A stretch of 64,000 bases of DNA, taken from the NCBI RefSeq assembly GCF_041260665.1, contig NZ_JBGCCT010000014.1, positions 186,001 through 250,000 of the forward strand, in the 5' to 3' direction. Positions 51,336 to 59,873 of the stretch are shown here, piece after piece. The position numbers and the translations under genes are program-made. How positions within the stretch are numbered: the stretch's first letter is position 1; each line of letters begins with the position of its first letter. The notes beneath the pieces are model-generated. The model was not told the origin of the DNA. It was given only the letters and a program-made list of their open reading frames with translations, and did no database searches. Source of the DNA: Catenulispora sp. GP43 (GTDB lineage: Bacteria; Actinomycetota; Actinomycetes; Streptomycetales; Catenulisporaceae).

Positions 51336-52801
51336 GGCAGGACCTCTTTCTGGATGTGGATGTGGTGGTTCAGCAGCGGTTCAGTGAGTGGTCTGATGAG
51401 CAGCGGCACCAGCAGCGCTGTGGCCGCCATGACGGCCGCCGAGACGGCGAACGCGGCCCGGTAGCCCGCAGTGAGCGCCTGGAGATGCGATTCGTGGGTC
51501 GCCGCGTGGGCGGTCACCGAGCCGGCCAGGGTGGCCAGGGCGGCGAGGCCGACGGCGCCGCCGACCTGGCGTGTGGTGTTCACCAGGCCGCCGGCCAGTC
51601 CGGCGTCCCGCGGCGGGACGCCCTCCACGGCGAGTGAGGTGAGGTGCACGAACGCGATGCTCAGACCGAGCCCGACCAGGATGCTGGGCCCCAGGATGTC
51701 GGCGAGATAGCTGCCGCCGGCGCTGATCCGGGACAGCCACAGCAGACCCGCGGCCTCGGTGAGCATGGCCCCGGTCACGGTCGCGGTGGTGCCCAGACGC
51801 CGGCGGATGCGCGGGGCGAGTGCGGATCCGAGCATGTTGGCCGCGGCGAGCGGCAGCTGGCCCGCGCCCGTGATCAGCGGGCTGGCTCCGAGGACTTGCT
51901 GTTGGTAGAGCGGCAGGAAGAAGAACAGGGCGATCCATATGGACCCCAGCAGCGCCATCAGCAGGTTGCCGACACCGACTCGTCCGGTGGCGAACAGCCG
52001 GGGCGGTATCAGAGCGTTCGGCGTGCGCAGCTCGATCCGGACGAAGACGGCCAGCAGCACGGCCGAGGCGGCGAGGGCGTACAGCACCGGGCCGTTCGTC
52101 CAGCCGGCACTGCGCGCGGTGGTCAGGCCCCAGACGAGGCCGGTGAGGGCGAGGGTGATGGCGGCCGTGCCGAGCAGGTCGAACTTCCCGGCCTCACGGT
52201 CGGCCGTTCCCGCCGGAACCACGAGCACCACCGCGACCGCGACCAGCGCGGACCCGATCGCGACACAGAAGAAGATCGATGACCAGCCCCACGCCTGGGT
52301 GAGCACCCCGCCCAGCAGAACGCCCCCGGCACCTCCGGCACCGGACACCGCGCCCCAGACCGCCAGCGCCCTGCCACGCTCGGCGCCGGACGGGGACAGC
52401 TCCATCGCCAGCGCCAGAGCGGCCGGCGCGATCGCGGCGGCTCCGAGGCCCTGTAAGGCACGGGCCGCGATCAGCGCCCCGGCGGAGCTCGCCGACCCGG
52501 CGGCGAGCGAGGCGCCCGCGAACACCAGGAGCCCGAGAATCAGCACCCTGCGCCGCCCGAGCATGTCGGCTGCCCGGCCGCCGGCCAGGAGCAGCGCCCC
52601 GAAGGCCAGCCCGTAGGCGTTGACCACCCAGGTGGTGCCGCCCTCCGACAGGCCGGCCCCGGCCCGGATCTGCGGCAGCGCGACGTTCACGATCGAGGTC
52701 GCGAGCATCACGGTGAACTGGGCCGCGGCCAGGGCGGTGAGCACCACCGCGCGCCGCGGAGGGGATGGTGTTTGCCCTGATCGCGGGCGCTGTGGCTTCA
52801 T
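51332..52801 (-). CDS. MFS transporter, DHA2 family
   Basis: The 489-residue protein has about 14 helices and the signatures of drug:H+ antiporters of the DHA2 family: VNVALPQIRAG at helix 1, WVVNAYGLAFGALLLAGGRAADMLGRRR, and ALQGLGAAAIAPAALAL. It overlaps the carotenoid oxygenase by ATGA and probably exports its product or a related compound. It may be controlled by the ATPase regulator upstream. Confidence 0.92.
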   Translation of the reverse strand: MKPQRPRSGQTPSPPRRAVVLTALAAAQFTVMLATSIVNVALPQIRAGAGLSEGGTTWVVNAYGLAFGALLLAGGRAADMLGRRRVLILGLLVFAGASLAAGSASSAGALIAARALQGLGAAAIAPAALALAMELSPSGAERGRALAVWGAVSGAGGAGGVLLGGVLTQAWGWSSIFFCVAIGSALVAVAVVLVVPAGTADREAGKFDLLGTAAITLALTGLVWGLTTARSAGWTNGPVLYALAASAVLLAVFVRIELRTPNALIPPRLFATGRVGVGNLLMALLGSIWIALFFFLPLYQQQVLGASPLITGAGQLPLAAANMLGSALAPRIRRRLGTTATVTGAMLTEAAGLLWLSRISAGGSYLADILGPSILVGLGLSIAFVHLTSLAVEGVPPRDAGLAGGLVNTTRQVGGAVGLAALATLAGSVTAHAATHESHLQALTAGYRAAFAVSAAVMAATALLVPLLIRPLTEPLLNHHIHIQKEVLP

Positions 52802-52911
52802 GACGCACAGCTTCGTGCGGGGTGCTGTCCACTCTCCAGGTCGTACGGGGGCGAGAACTGTTCACTGCTGTCCGCAGGTGTCCACCGCGGCGGACCGGAG
52901 CGGAGGCCGGC

Positions 52912-54915
52912 TCAGCGAGCCCCGTGCGTCTCCAGCTGCCACAAGGCTTCGCTGAGCAAATCAAGCCCCTGCCGAAGGTGCCGTCGGTAGGTCCCGTACG
53001 GAAGCCCGAGCCGACGTGCGGCCGCCTCCTGTGTCGGAGCGCCGGAGAAGTACCCGGCGGCCAGGGCCTCGCGGGCGCGCACGCCGCGCGGGTCGGCGGC
53101 CAGGCCGTCGACGCTCTGGCGGAGCAGGGCCCGGAGTTCCTCGACCGGGTCGTCGGTGAAGTCCGCCGCCAGGCGGGTGCGGGCCAGGGCGCAGGCGGCG
53201 AAGGCGGCCGGGTCGCGCCAGTGCGGCAGGGCCTCGCGGACCGCTTGGTCGAAAGCGGTGCGGGAGAAGGCCGGCGGTCCCGACGGCACCGATTCGGGGC
53301 CGGGCGGCATGAAGCGCAGGAGCCAGCTCTCCACGGACACCTCGCGCCAGTCGACGGCGAACACCCCGTAGGTGTGCTCGCCGACGCGGGGGCGGGCCCC
53401 GGTGTCGGCGAGGGTTCCGGCGACGCGCTCGCCCCAGGTCTGCGCGTCCTGGAAGACGGCGAAGCCGTAGGCGCGGCCGCGGGCCCGGGCGGATTCGGCG
53501 TGGGCGCGCGAGCTGCTCAGGTCGGTGACGCGGGAGGGGATCTGGTAGCGCTCCGGGTAGATCGAGAAACGGCTGATGCCTATGTGCTCGCCGGGCTTCA
53601 CCGGGGCTGCGGCGTCCGCGTATTTCCAGGCCGCCGCGACAACGGGATCGGCGGCCAGGTCCTCCGGGTCGGCGGGTGCCGGCAGGGCGAGCCGCGCGGT
53701 GAAGGCCACCGTGCGGCCCGTGCTCACGAGCCGGTAGACGCTGAAAGCCTCCGGCTGGCGCCGCGCCCAGTAGCGGACGATCTCCGCCGAGGCGGGCCCC
53801 TCGGTCTCCTCCGCCATGCGCAGCACCATGTCGAGGTCTTCCGGCTGCAACGGACGGTCGTGCACCTCGTCCTCCCGGGACCAGGTACGCAGCCGCGCCA
53901 GGGTCTTCCCCTCGCGGAACAAGTAGAAGAGCTCGTCGGTGACTGTCCACCCGCGCTCCTCGGGGGCGTCGCGCAGCAGGCGCAGGTACTCGTCCGCGAG
54001 GCGCTGGCGCATCGCCACGAAGGCGTTGGGCGCACGCCACCGCAGGTCGGCGGCGAGGGTCTCGCGCGCGGCGTCGTGGGGATGGAGCCCGCGATGCGTG
54101 GACTCCATGAAGGGCAGATCCCGCAGCCAGGCGAACAGCTGATGGGCATCCTCCTCGGGCAGCACCGCCGAGAGCAGTTCCTCAGAGGTCGAATAAGCTT
54201 GAGCCGCCACTTCCAGAGCACGGCGGTGGGCGGCGCTGGGCACCTCGCCGATCAGCCCGGCCAGCAGCGTCCGCAGCACGTCGGCCGACGGCGCCCACAT
54301 CTCCTCGCGGCCCCACCCCGCCGAGCCGGCGGCCGCGGCCAGGGCCAGCGCCAGCGGATTGCCGCCGGTGAAGCGCAGCACCCGTTCGCGCAGCTCCGGC
54401 TGGATGTCCGCGGCCGTCAGCAGACTCCGGGCCTGGTCCTCGGAGAACGGCTCCAGCTCGGCCACGTACAGCAGCCCCGCGCAGGCGGGGTCGGTGGTCC
54501 AGTGCACCGGCGGGCGCAGCCGGCCCGCCACGACCACCATGGCGTTGTCCGCGCCGCGGGGCAGGAACTGGTACCACAGCCAACTGGCCAGCCACTGGCA
54601 GTGCTCGAAGGAGTCCACGAACAGGACCGTGCCGGGCACGTCCAGGAACCGGCCCGCGGCCCGCTCGAAGTCCACCGGGTCCCGGCTCACGAAACGTCCG
54701 TCGAGCTCCACCAGCGTCCGGCCCGCGGTCCGGGCCTCGTCGGCCAGGCGCCGCAGCAGCGTCGATTTCCCGATGCCGCCGGGCCCGCAGAGCACGAACG
54801 CGAACGGCTCGGGCGGCTCGTCGCCCAGCGCGCGGGTGAAGAGCTGCAGCTGCTCGTCGCGGCCGATGAAGCTGCGCACCCGCGCAGACCTCAGCCGCTC
54901 TCCGACGGACACCAT
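52912..54915 (-). CDS. large ATPase-domain regulator with C-terminal HTH
   Basis: The 667-residue protein has an N-terminal STAND/AAA ATPase (FIGRDEQL, Walker A CGPGGIGKST, Walker B VLFVDSFEH), a helical middle, a region of about 100 residues resembling an acyltransferase-like fold (GEHTYGVFAVDWREV), and a C-terminal helix-turn-helix (TQEAAARRLGLPYGTYRRHLRQG). It lies between the P450 and the MFS exporter genes, reading the same way, so it is the likely controller of this set. Ligand unknown. Confidence 0.8.
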   Translation of the reverse strand: MVSVGERLRSARVRSFIGRDEQLQLFTRALGDEPPEPFAFVLCGPGGIGKSTLLRRLADEARTAGRTLVELDGRFVSRDPVDFERAAGRFLDVPGTVLFVDSFEHCQWLASWLWYQFLPRGADNAMVVVAGRLRPPVHWTTDPACAGLLYVAELEPFSEDQARSLLTAADIQPELRERVLRFTGGNPLALALAAAAGSAGWGREEMWAPSADVLRTLLAGLIGEVPSAAHRRALEVAAQAYSTSEELLSAVLPEEDAHQLFAWLRDLPFMESTHRGLHPHDAARETLAADLRWRAPNAFVAMRQRLADEYLRLLRDAPEERGWTVTDELFYLFREGKTLARLRTWSREDEVHDRPLQPEDLDMVLRMAEETEGPASAEIVRYWARRQPEAFSVYRLVSTGRTVAFTARLALPAPADPEDLAADPVVAAAWKYADAAAPVKPGEHIGISRFSIYPERYQIPSRVTDLSSSRAHAESARARGRAYGFAVFQDAQTWGERVAGTLADTGARPRVGEHTYGVFAVDWREVSVESWLLRFMPPGPESVPSGPPAFSRTAFDQAVREALPHWRDPAAFAACALARTRLAADFTDDPVEELRALLRQSVDGLAADPRGVRAREALAAGYFSGAPTQEAAARRLGLPYGTYRRHLRQGLDLLSEALWQLETHGAR

Positions 54916-54949
54916 GGTGACTCCCGCTAATGGGTTATATCGGTCGGCG

Positions 54950-56185
54950 TCATGGCACGACGCTTTCGGTGACAGGAGTGAAGTCCAGGCACAAGGACGC
55001 CGGACCCCGGGTGTACAGGCCGGTTTCCCGGTACTCGAAGCCCGGACTGTAACGGACCTGATCGAACAGCGGCAGGAGCATCGCGGCGACCGTCTCGATC
55101 TCGGCGCGCGCGAAGGCCGCGCCGACGCACTGGTGCAGCCCCGCGCCGAAGGCCAGGTGCTGCGCGGCGGCGGTGAAGGAGCGGGCGGTGCCCAGGTCCG
55201 GACGGTCGATGTCGAAGGTGTCCGGGTCGGCGAAGGCCTCGGGATCGCGGTTGGCCGCGCCGATCAGGCCGAAGACGGTGGCCCCGGCCGGGATCGTGGT
55301 GCCGGCGAACACCGCGTCCCGCTCGACGTGGCGCGGGATGAGCTGGACCGGCGGGGTGTAGCGCAGCGTCTCGGCGATCGCGGCGGGCAGCAGGCCCGGA
55401 TCCTGGCGGACCCGCGCCAGCTGCCCGGGATGGTCGATCAGGTGCTTGAACAGCAGGGCGATCGTCTTGTCGGCGGGCTCGGCGGCGGCCACCAGGACGT
55501 TGATCACCAGCGCGGTGACGTCCCGGTCGGTCAGGCCGATGCCGTCGAACTCGGCCGTGGACAGCTGCGAGACGAGGTCCGCGCCGGGCTCGCGCCGCCG
55601 CTGGGCGATCACCGGCGCGAGGTACGCCTCCAACTGCTCGGCGCAGTCCAGGCAGTGCCGCCGGCGCTCGGGCGTCAGGGCCAGGCTCGTGATGAACTCG
55701 GCCACCCCGCCGTGCCATCCGGCCACCTGCTGCCAGTCGGCCTTGTCCAACCCCAGGATGTCCAGCGCCGCGTACACGGCGAAGGGCTTGCCGAAGTCGT
55801 TGACGAGGTCGACCCGGCCCCGGGCCAGGAACGGCGCGAGGATCTCGGCGGCGTCCTCCCGGATGGCGCGGATCTGCTGCTGCAGCATCTGCCCGGTGAA
55901 GCCGCGCACGACGATCTTGCGCTTAGCTGTGTGCTCGGCCCCGGTCATCTGGGCCAGGACCGGCCCGCGCATCACCGGCTCGGCGCGCTCCTGCAACGTC
56001 GCGGTGCTGAACGCCTCGTGGTCGGTCAGCACCCGCCGCACGTCCTGGTGGCGCGAGAGGATGTAGCTGTCGATCGCCGGTTCGTAGTGCACCGGCGCCT
56101 CCTCCCGCAGCCATGCGAAGGAGGAATAGGGGTCAGCAGCGAAGTCGTCGGAGAGGATGCTGGGGCGCGCATCGACGTTCGGCAT
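54950..56185 (-). CDS. cytochrome P450
   Basis: The 411-residue P450 starts at ATG 56185 (ribosome site GGGGGA; an upstream in-frame start at 56221 is less likely). The heme-ligand Cys353 lies in FGAGLHQCVGAAF, ExxR is in AETLR, and the N-terminal SRHQDVRRVL and HTAKRKIVVRGF segments fit. The I-helix reads AAAEPADKT in place of the usual AGxDTT, a variant of some bacterial subfamilies. No ferredoxin gene is next to it. It is the first gene of the set with the regulator, MFS and carotenoid oxygenase. Confidence 0.95.
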   Translation of the reverse strand: MPNVDARPSILSDDFAADPYSSFAWLREEAPVHYEPAIDSYILSRHQDVRRVLTDHEAFSTATLQERAEPVMRGPVLAQMTGAEHTAKRKIVVRGFTGQMLQQQIRAIREDAAEILAPFLARGRVDLVNDFGKPFAVYAALDILGLDKADWQQVAGWHGGVAEFITSLALTPERRRHCLDCAEQLEAYLAPVIAQRRREPGADLVSQLSTAEFDGIGLTDRDVTALVINVLVAAAEPADKTIALLFKHLIDHPGQLARVRQDPGLLPAAIAETLRYTPPVQLIPRHVERDAVFAGTTIPAGATVFGLIGAANRDPEAFADPDTFDIDRPDLGTARSFTAAAQHLAFGAGLHQCVGAAFARAEIETVAAMLLPLFDQVRYSPGFEYRETGLYTRGPASLCLDFTPVTESVVP

Positions 56186-56300
56186 AGGCAGAGAATCCCC
56201 CAGAGAGCCCGGCGACCGCAAACCACAGAAGGGCTCGTGCCGACGTCGGCGGCTTTGGCGGACGCCGACGGCGTTGAGGATTCCGCGATCGCGAGGATTC

Positions 56301-56363
56301 GACCGCCGAGACCGCCGAGACCGCCGAGACCGCCGAGACCGCCGAGACCGCCGAGACCGCCAG
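56301..56363. repeat. nonamer tandem repeat (seven copies)
   Basis: GACCGCCGA is repeated seven times in perfect register before merging with the terminator hairpin. It is in the P450 upstream region and outside any supported gene. Confidence 0.9.
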
Positions 56364-56385
56364 GCCGTGACGGCCTGGCGGTCTC
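56353..56385 (-). terminator. hairpin terminator of the 4-helix membrane gene
   Basis: GAGACCGCCAGGCCGT pairs perfectly with ACGGCCTGGCGGTCTC with a single base between arms. It lies about 50 bases past the stop of the gene at 56435. Confidence 0.75.
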
Positions 56386-56434
56386 AGCGAGGTGGTACCC
56401 AGATGGGTTCTCAGCCTGGCGATCAGCCGCTTTC

Positions 56435-56875
56435 TCAGTCCTCGACGATGACCGTGCCCCGCGAGCCGCCGCCGAGGCCAGCGGCGATGCACAGCACCGA
56501 GCCGGCGAGCGCCAGCCACAGGCCGACCTGCAGGCTGTGGTCCGTGGAACGCTGCACCTGGATGATGAACAGCACCGCGCCGACCAGTCCGATCGCGCCG
56601 GCCAGGCGGGTCAGCCAGCCGGTGACGTCGGCCAGCCCGAGCACGGCCACCAGCCCGACCAGGATCGAGGCGCCGCCGATGGACTGCACGAGGTCGGTGG
56701 TGCCGCCGAAGCCGCTGTCGAACAGGGCGTGCCAGGAAACGTGGGTGCCCTGGGTGCTGCGCGTCCAGTTCATGAACGCGCCGACGATCAGGCCCGCCGC
56801 GCCGAGCGCGGTGAGCAGAATTCTGGACGTCACACCGGTCGATCCGGCTCGTGACATCGGCGTGTGGATCGCCAT
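56435..56875 (-). CDS. four-helix membrane protein
   Basis: The 146-residue protein has four hydrophobic segments (ILLTALGAAGLIVGAFMNW, GGASILVGLVAVLGLADV, AGAIGLVGAVLFIIQVQ, VGLWLALAGSVLCIAAGL) and a short loop with WHALFDSGFGG. It resembles small actinomycete membrane proteins of unknown role. The start region after ATG 56875 has a GGAGGCGGAC stretch. It lies downstream of the LuxR-type gene by 129 bases, in the same direction. Confidence 0.8.
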   Translation of the reverse strand: MAIHTPMSRAGSTGVTSRILLTALGAAGLIVGAFMNWTRSTQGTHVSWHALFDSGFGGTTDLVQSIGGASILVGLVAVLGLADVTGWLTRLAGAIGLVGAVLFIIQVQRSTDHSLQVGLWLALAGSVLCIAAGLGGGSRGTVIVED

Positions 56876-57004
56876 GGTGTCCGCCTCCTCACGGTGCCGG
56901 TTGACGAGTGTCGAAGGATTCTCCTTCGCATCGGCACCACCGGCTCCGGGTGTCCCGGTCTGCGGGTTCGAAACAAACAGCGTGCGAACCGCGGACGCCT
57001 CGGC

Positions 57005-57586
57005 TCACGCGGCGGCGCGCACCAGCCCGCGCCGCGCGGTCGCCCCGCCGGTGTCGACGACGACCGCCAGCAGCCGGTGGTTGATCGCCGTCTCGACGGC
57101 GTTGGCCCGGGAGGTGACGCCGAGCTTGCGGTAGACGCGCCGCAGGTGCGTCTTGACCGTCTCGATGGACAGCGACAGGTGCCCCGCCACCTGCGCCGAG
57201 GTCAGCCCGTGCGCCAGGCCGGCCAGCACCTGGCGCTCACGCGGGGACACGGTCGGCGCCTGGGTGTGCGGCTGTGCGGCCATCACCCCGCAGCCGTGCG
57301 CCAGGGCCACCGCGTGCGCGGCGTTGCGCGCGCCCAGGGCGCGGTAGATCCGCGACATGTGGCTGGCCACGGTGTCCGGAGCCATCCCCAGCAGCCGGGA
57401 GATCTCGTCCCGGCTGCGGCCCGCCGCGACCATGGTGAGCACCTCGACCTCGCGGGGGGTGAGCGAGCGGCGCCGGGCGTCGCCGGCGTTGACCCGCAGC
57501 CGGACCAGGCCGATGCGGGGCGCCGGGGCCCCGGCGCGTGTCGTGACGCCGACGTGGACTGAACGGACGGGGCTCATGACGGTCAT
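57005..57586 (-). CDS. regulator made of two LuxR-type HTH domains
   Basis: The 193-residue protein has no receiver or sensor domain but contains two complete LuxR helix-turn-helix modules: one near residues 40-100 (LTPREVEVLTMVAAGRSRDEI, VASHMSRIYRALGA) and one near 112-172 (VSPRERQVLAGLAHGLTSAQV, VKTHLRRVYRKLGV). Tandem HTH in one chain is rare and could mimic a pre-formed dimer. Starts at 57586 or 57577 are possible. Targets are unknown. Confidence 0.85.
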   Translation of the reverse strand: MTVMSPVRSVHVGVTTRAGAPAPRIGLVRLRVNAGDARRRSLTPREVEVLTMVAAGRSRDEISRLLGMAPDTVASHMSRIYRALGARNAAHAVALAHGCGVMAAQPHTQAPTVSPRERQVLAGLAHGLTSAQVAGHLSLSIETVKTHLRRVYRKLGVTSRANAVETAINHRLLAVVVDTGGATARRGLVRAAA

Positions 57587-57723
57587 CGCGGCGGACTCCA
57601 GATTCTCAGGGCGGCATCATGCTGCGGCACCGCTCGTTCAAGCCACGGCGGTGTCGCGCGCCCACATGTCCCGTTTCGCGGGGAGCATGCACGCGGGCCG
57701 GTCCTGAATTCCGGCGCCGATCG

Positions 57724-58356
57724 TCACCGCTCGGCGGCCAGCCGCACCCCCAGGCCGATGAACACGCCGCCCGTCGCCACATCCAGCCGCCGCTGAGCCC
57801 GCTGCCGCCGGCCGAGCCACCGGCCGATCCGGCCGGCCAGGACGCCGACCGTGCCGTCGACCACGAACTCCAGCGCGACGAAGACCGCGCCGAGGATCGC
57901 GAACTGGAGCCAGACGCGTCCCAGGCGCGGGTCGACGAACTGCGGCAGGAACGCGATGGTGAAGGTGACCATCTTCGGGTTCACCAGGTTCGTCAGCAGG
58001 CCGCGCAGGTAGGCCACGCGCCCGGGGACCCCGTCGGCCCGGTCGTCCAGGGCCGGGTGCCCCTCGCCCCGGTGGCGGATCGCCTGGACGCCGAGGAAGA
58101 CGAGGTACGCGCCACCGCCGATGCGCAAAGCGGTGAAGGCCGCGGGCGCTGTGGCGAAGAAGGCGGACAGGCCCGCGGCGGCCAGCGCGATGTGCACGAT
58201 CTCGCTGGTGGCCACGCCGGCCGTGGCGAGCAGGCCGGCGCGGGGGCCGCCGCGGACGCCGCAGCCCAGGACGAAGAGCATGTCGGGTCCCGGGCTGATC
58301 ATCGCGACGGCGGTGGTGATGAGGAACAGGAGGAAAAGGTGCTGCTCGATCGGCAT
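57724..58356 (-). CDS. LysE/RhtB-family exporter
   Basis: The 210-residue protein has six helices and the LysE family marks: MISPGPDMLFVLGCG near the N-terminus, LRIGGGAYLVFLGVQ, and FLTNLVNPK-like LLTNLVNPKMVTFTIAFLPQF. Such proteins export amino acids or homoserine lactones. It stands alone between the LuxR-type gene and the HEAT-repeat gene on the same strand. The substrate cannot be determined. Confidence 0.92.
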   Translation of the reverse strand: MPIEQHLFLLFLITTAVAMISPGPDMLFVLGCGVRGGPRAGLLATAGVATSEIVHIALAAAGLSAFFATAPAAFTALRIGGGAYLVFLGVQAIRHRGEGHPALDDRADGVPGRVAYLRGLLTNLVNPKMVTFTIAFLPQFVDPRLGRVWLQFAILGAVFVALEFVVDGTVGVLAGRIGRWLGRRQRAQRRLDVATGGVFIGLGVRLAAER

Positions 58357-58452
58357 GGAGCAAGGGTTGCCGGGGTCGGACGGCCGGGCAACACGAATCC
58401 GGTCAGTGGGCGGTGCTGAGCGGCTCAGTGCCTGCGGGCGATGCCATGCAGC

Positions 58453-59700
58453 TCAGTGTCCGTGGTCGAGATGCAGCGCCCCGGTCGGCATTCCCCGCTC
58501 GCGGCCGCACGAGGTCAGCGCCAGTACTCTGCGGCCCCGAACGGTGTTGTCCGGACCGAGTTCGCCCGGGTTCACCGACAGCAGGCCGGCCACCGTTTCG
58601 GCATAGCCTCCGTCCTCCTCCTCCGGCAGCGCTTCGCCGATCTGCATCTCCGGTTCGAAGGCGTCGTAGAAGCGCACGATCTCACCGGCGCGCGCGACGC
58701 ACCACGAGGTCCACCCGTCGCCGCAGCTGGTCCCGTACCAGTGGGCCTCGCCGAACTCGGCGCTCAGCCGCCGGCATTCCTGCTGCACCAGCGCGAACAT
58801 CGTCTCGGGCTTGTGGTCCTCGGCGTGCTCCACCTCCGGCGAGATGCCGAAGGCCAGCGTCCAGCCGTCGATGGCGGGGGTGATGTAGCTGCGGCGGCAG
58901 GAACTGTGCGAGTACCAGTCGTGGTGGTCCCGGTTCCAGGCGTCCGCGCCCAGGCTCATGGGGACGGTCAAGGGATCGGACAGGTCCAGGGCGCGCAGCA
59001 CCCTGTCCTGGTCCTCGGTCGGCAGGGCCAGCCAGCTGCCGCACAGGTGCATCGGTGCGGGTTCCTCGTCCAGGGCCTGGACTTCCAGGAAGCGGCGGAT
59101 CGCCACCTGGTCGCGCGTGTCCATGCCCTGAAAACCGACCAGCTCCAGCAGCATCTCGCGCAGCTCCGGCCGCGCCACCTTGGCGGCGGTGCGCCGGGCC
59201 CGCAGCAGGAACGGGACGAGGTCCCGGCCCGCGGAGCCGAGGGTGTTGTAGGCGGCGATGCGGACGTCCCCGTCGGGGTCCGCCATCATCGCCAGGATCG
59301 CCTCGGCGTGCTGCTGGACCGCGTCGTCGTGGCCGCTGAGCGCGGCGACCGCGCCTTCACGCACCGGGGCGGCGTCGTCCGCGAACAAGGGCAGGAACGC
59401 CGCTGCCCGGTCGGCGATGTCCAGTTCCGCGAGCGCGTAGCGGAAGTGGGCGTTGGCCTTCTCGGGATGGCCGGCCCGCAGCGCGGTGATCAGCGGCTCG
59501 ACGGCTTCGGCGCCGAAGTGCTGGAACAGCCAGGCCGGCGGCGACGTGGCGATCTCCGACTCGCCGGCGGCAAGGATCGGGATCAGCCGCTCGATCGCGG
59601 CCTGGCCGTACCGCGCGATCCGGGGTGCGAACTCGGTGAAGTTCCGGGTCTTCTCGAGCTCCGCTATCAGCTCGGCGAGAGGGTCTGAGGCCGGTGTCAT
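58453..59700 (-). CDS. HEAT-repeat protein with conserved C-terminal domain
   Basis: The 415-residue protein has HEAT-like helical repeats in the first 220 residues (EKANAHFRYALAELDIADRAA, DPDGDVRIAAYNTLGSAG) and a C-terminal domain of about 150 residues with WTLAFGISPEV, FGEAHWYGTSCGDGWTSWC and GEIVRFYDAFEPE. The latter occurs alone in many actinomycete proteins, but its role is unknown; an immunity or protein-binding function is possible. Start ATG 59700; an upstream ATG (59793) would enter the inverted repeat. Confidence 0.78.
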   Translation of the reverse strand: MTPASDPLAELIAELEKTRNFTEFAPRIARYGQAAIERLIPILAAGESEIATSPPAWLFQHFGAEAVEPLITALRAGHPEKANAHFRYALAELDIADRAAAFLPLFADDAAPVREGAVAALSGHDDAVQQHAEAILAMMADPDGDVRIAAYNTLGSAGRDLVPFLLRARRTAAKVARPELREMLLELVGFQGMDTRDQVAIRRFLEVQALDEEPAPMHLCGSWLALPTEDQDRVLRALDLSDPLTVPMSLGADAWNRDHHDWYSHSSCRRSYITPAIDGWTLAFGISPEVEHAEDHKPETMFALVQQECRRLSAEFGEAHWYGTSCGDGWTSWCVARAGEIVRFYDAFEPEMQIGEALPEEEDGGYAETVAGLLSVNPGELGPDNTVRGRRVLALTSCGRERGMPTGALHLDHGH

Positions 59701-59727
59701 GGGCTGAAGGGTAGTTGGGTGGAGACG

Positions 59728-59786
59728 CGGGTGGAGGCCGGGTGGAGACGGAAACGCCGCGGGCGTCTCCACCCGGCCTCCACCCG
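59728..59786. promoter_or_regulatory. perfect 23-base inverted repeat in a divergent promoter region
   Basis: Positions 59728-59750 and 59764-59786 are exact inverted copies with a 13-base loop. Each arm contains two GGTGGAG motifs, so there are four half-sites in all. It sits between the HEAT-repeat gene and the membrane-protein gene at 59874 and is a strong operator candidate. Confidence 0.7.
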
Positions 59787-59873
59787 GGATCAAGCTGTGG
59801 ACCGACGCGTCGCAGGGTGCGGGTTCCTACCGTTGAGGGTGTCGCCAAAACGTCGGACAACCTGGAGCAGCCC

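Noticed and set aside
56301-56363. Coding region for an Arg-Asp repeat protein
   Set aside because: Any frame through the nonamer array is open only because of the repeat; there is no start with ribosome site and no conserved domain.
59728-59786. Inverted repeat as an insertion-sequence end
   Set aside because: No transposase or target duplication is nearby, and the arms lie close together around a 13-base loop.
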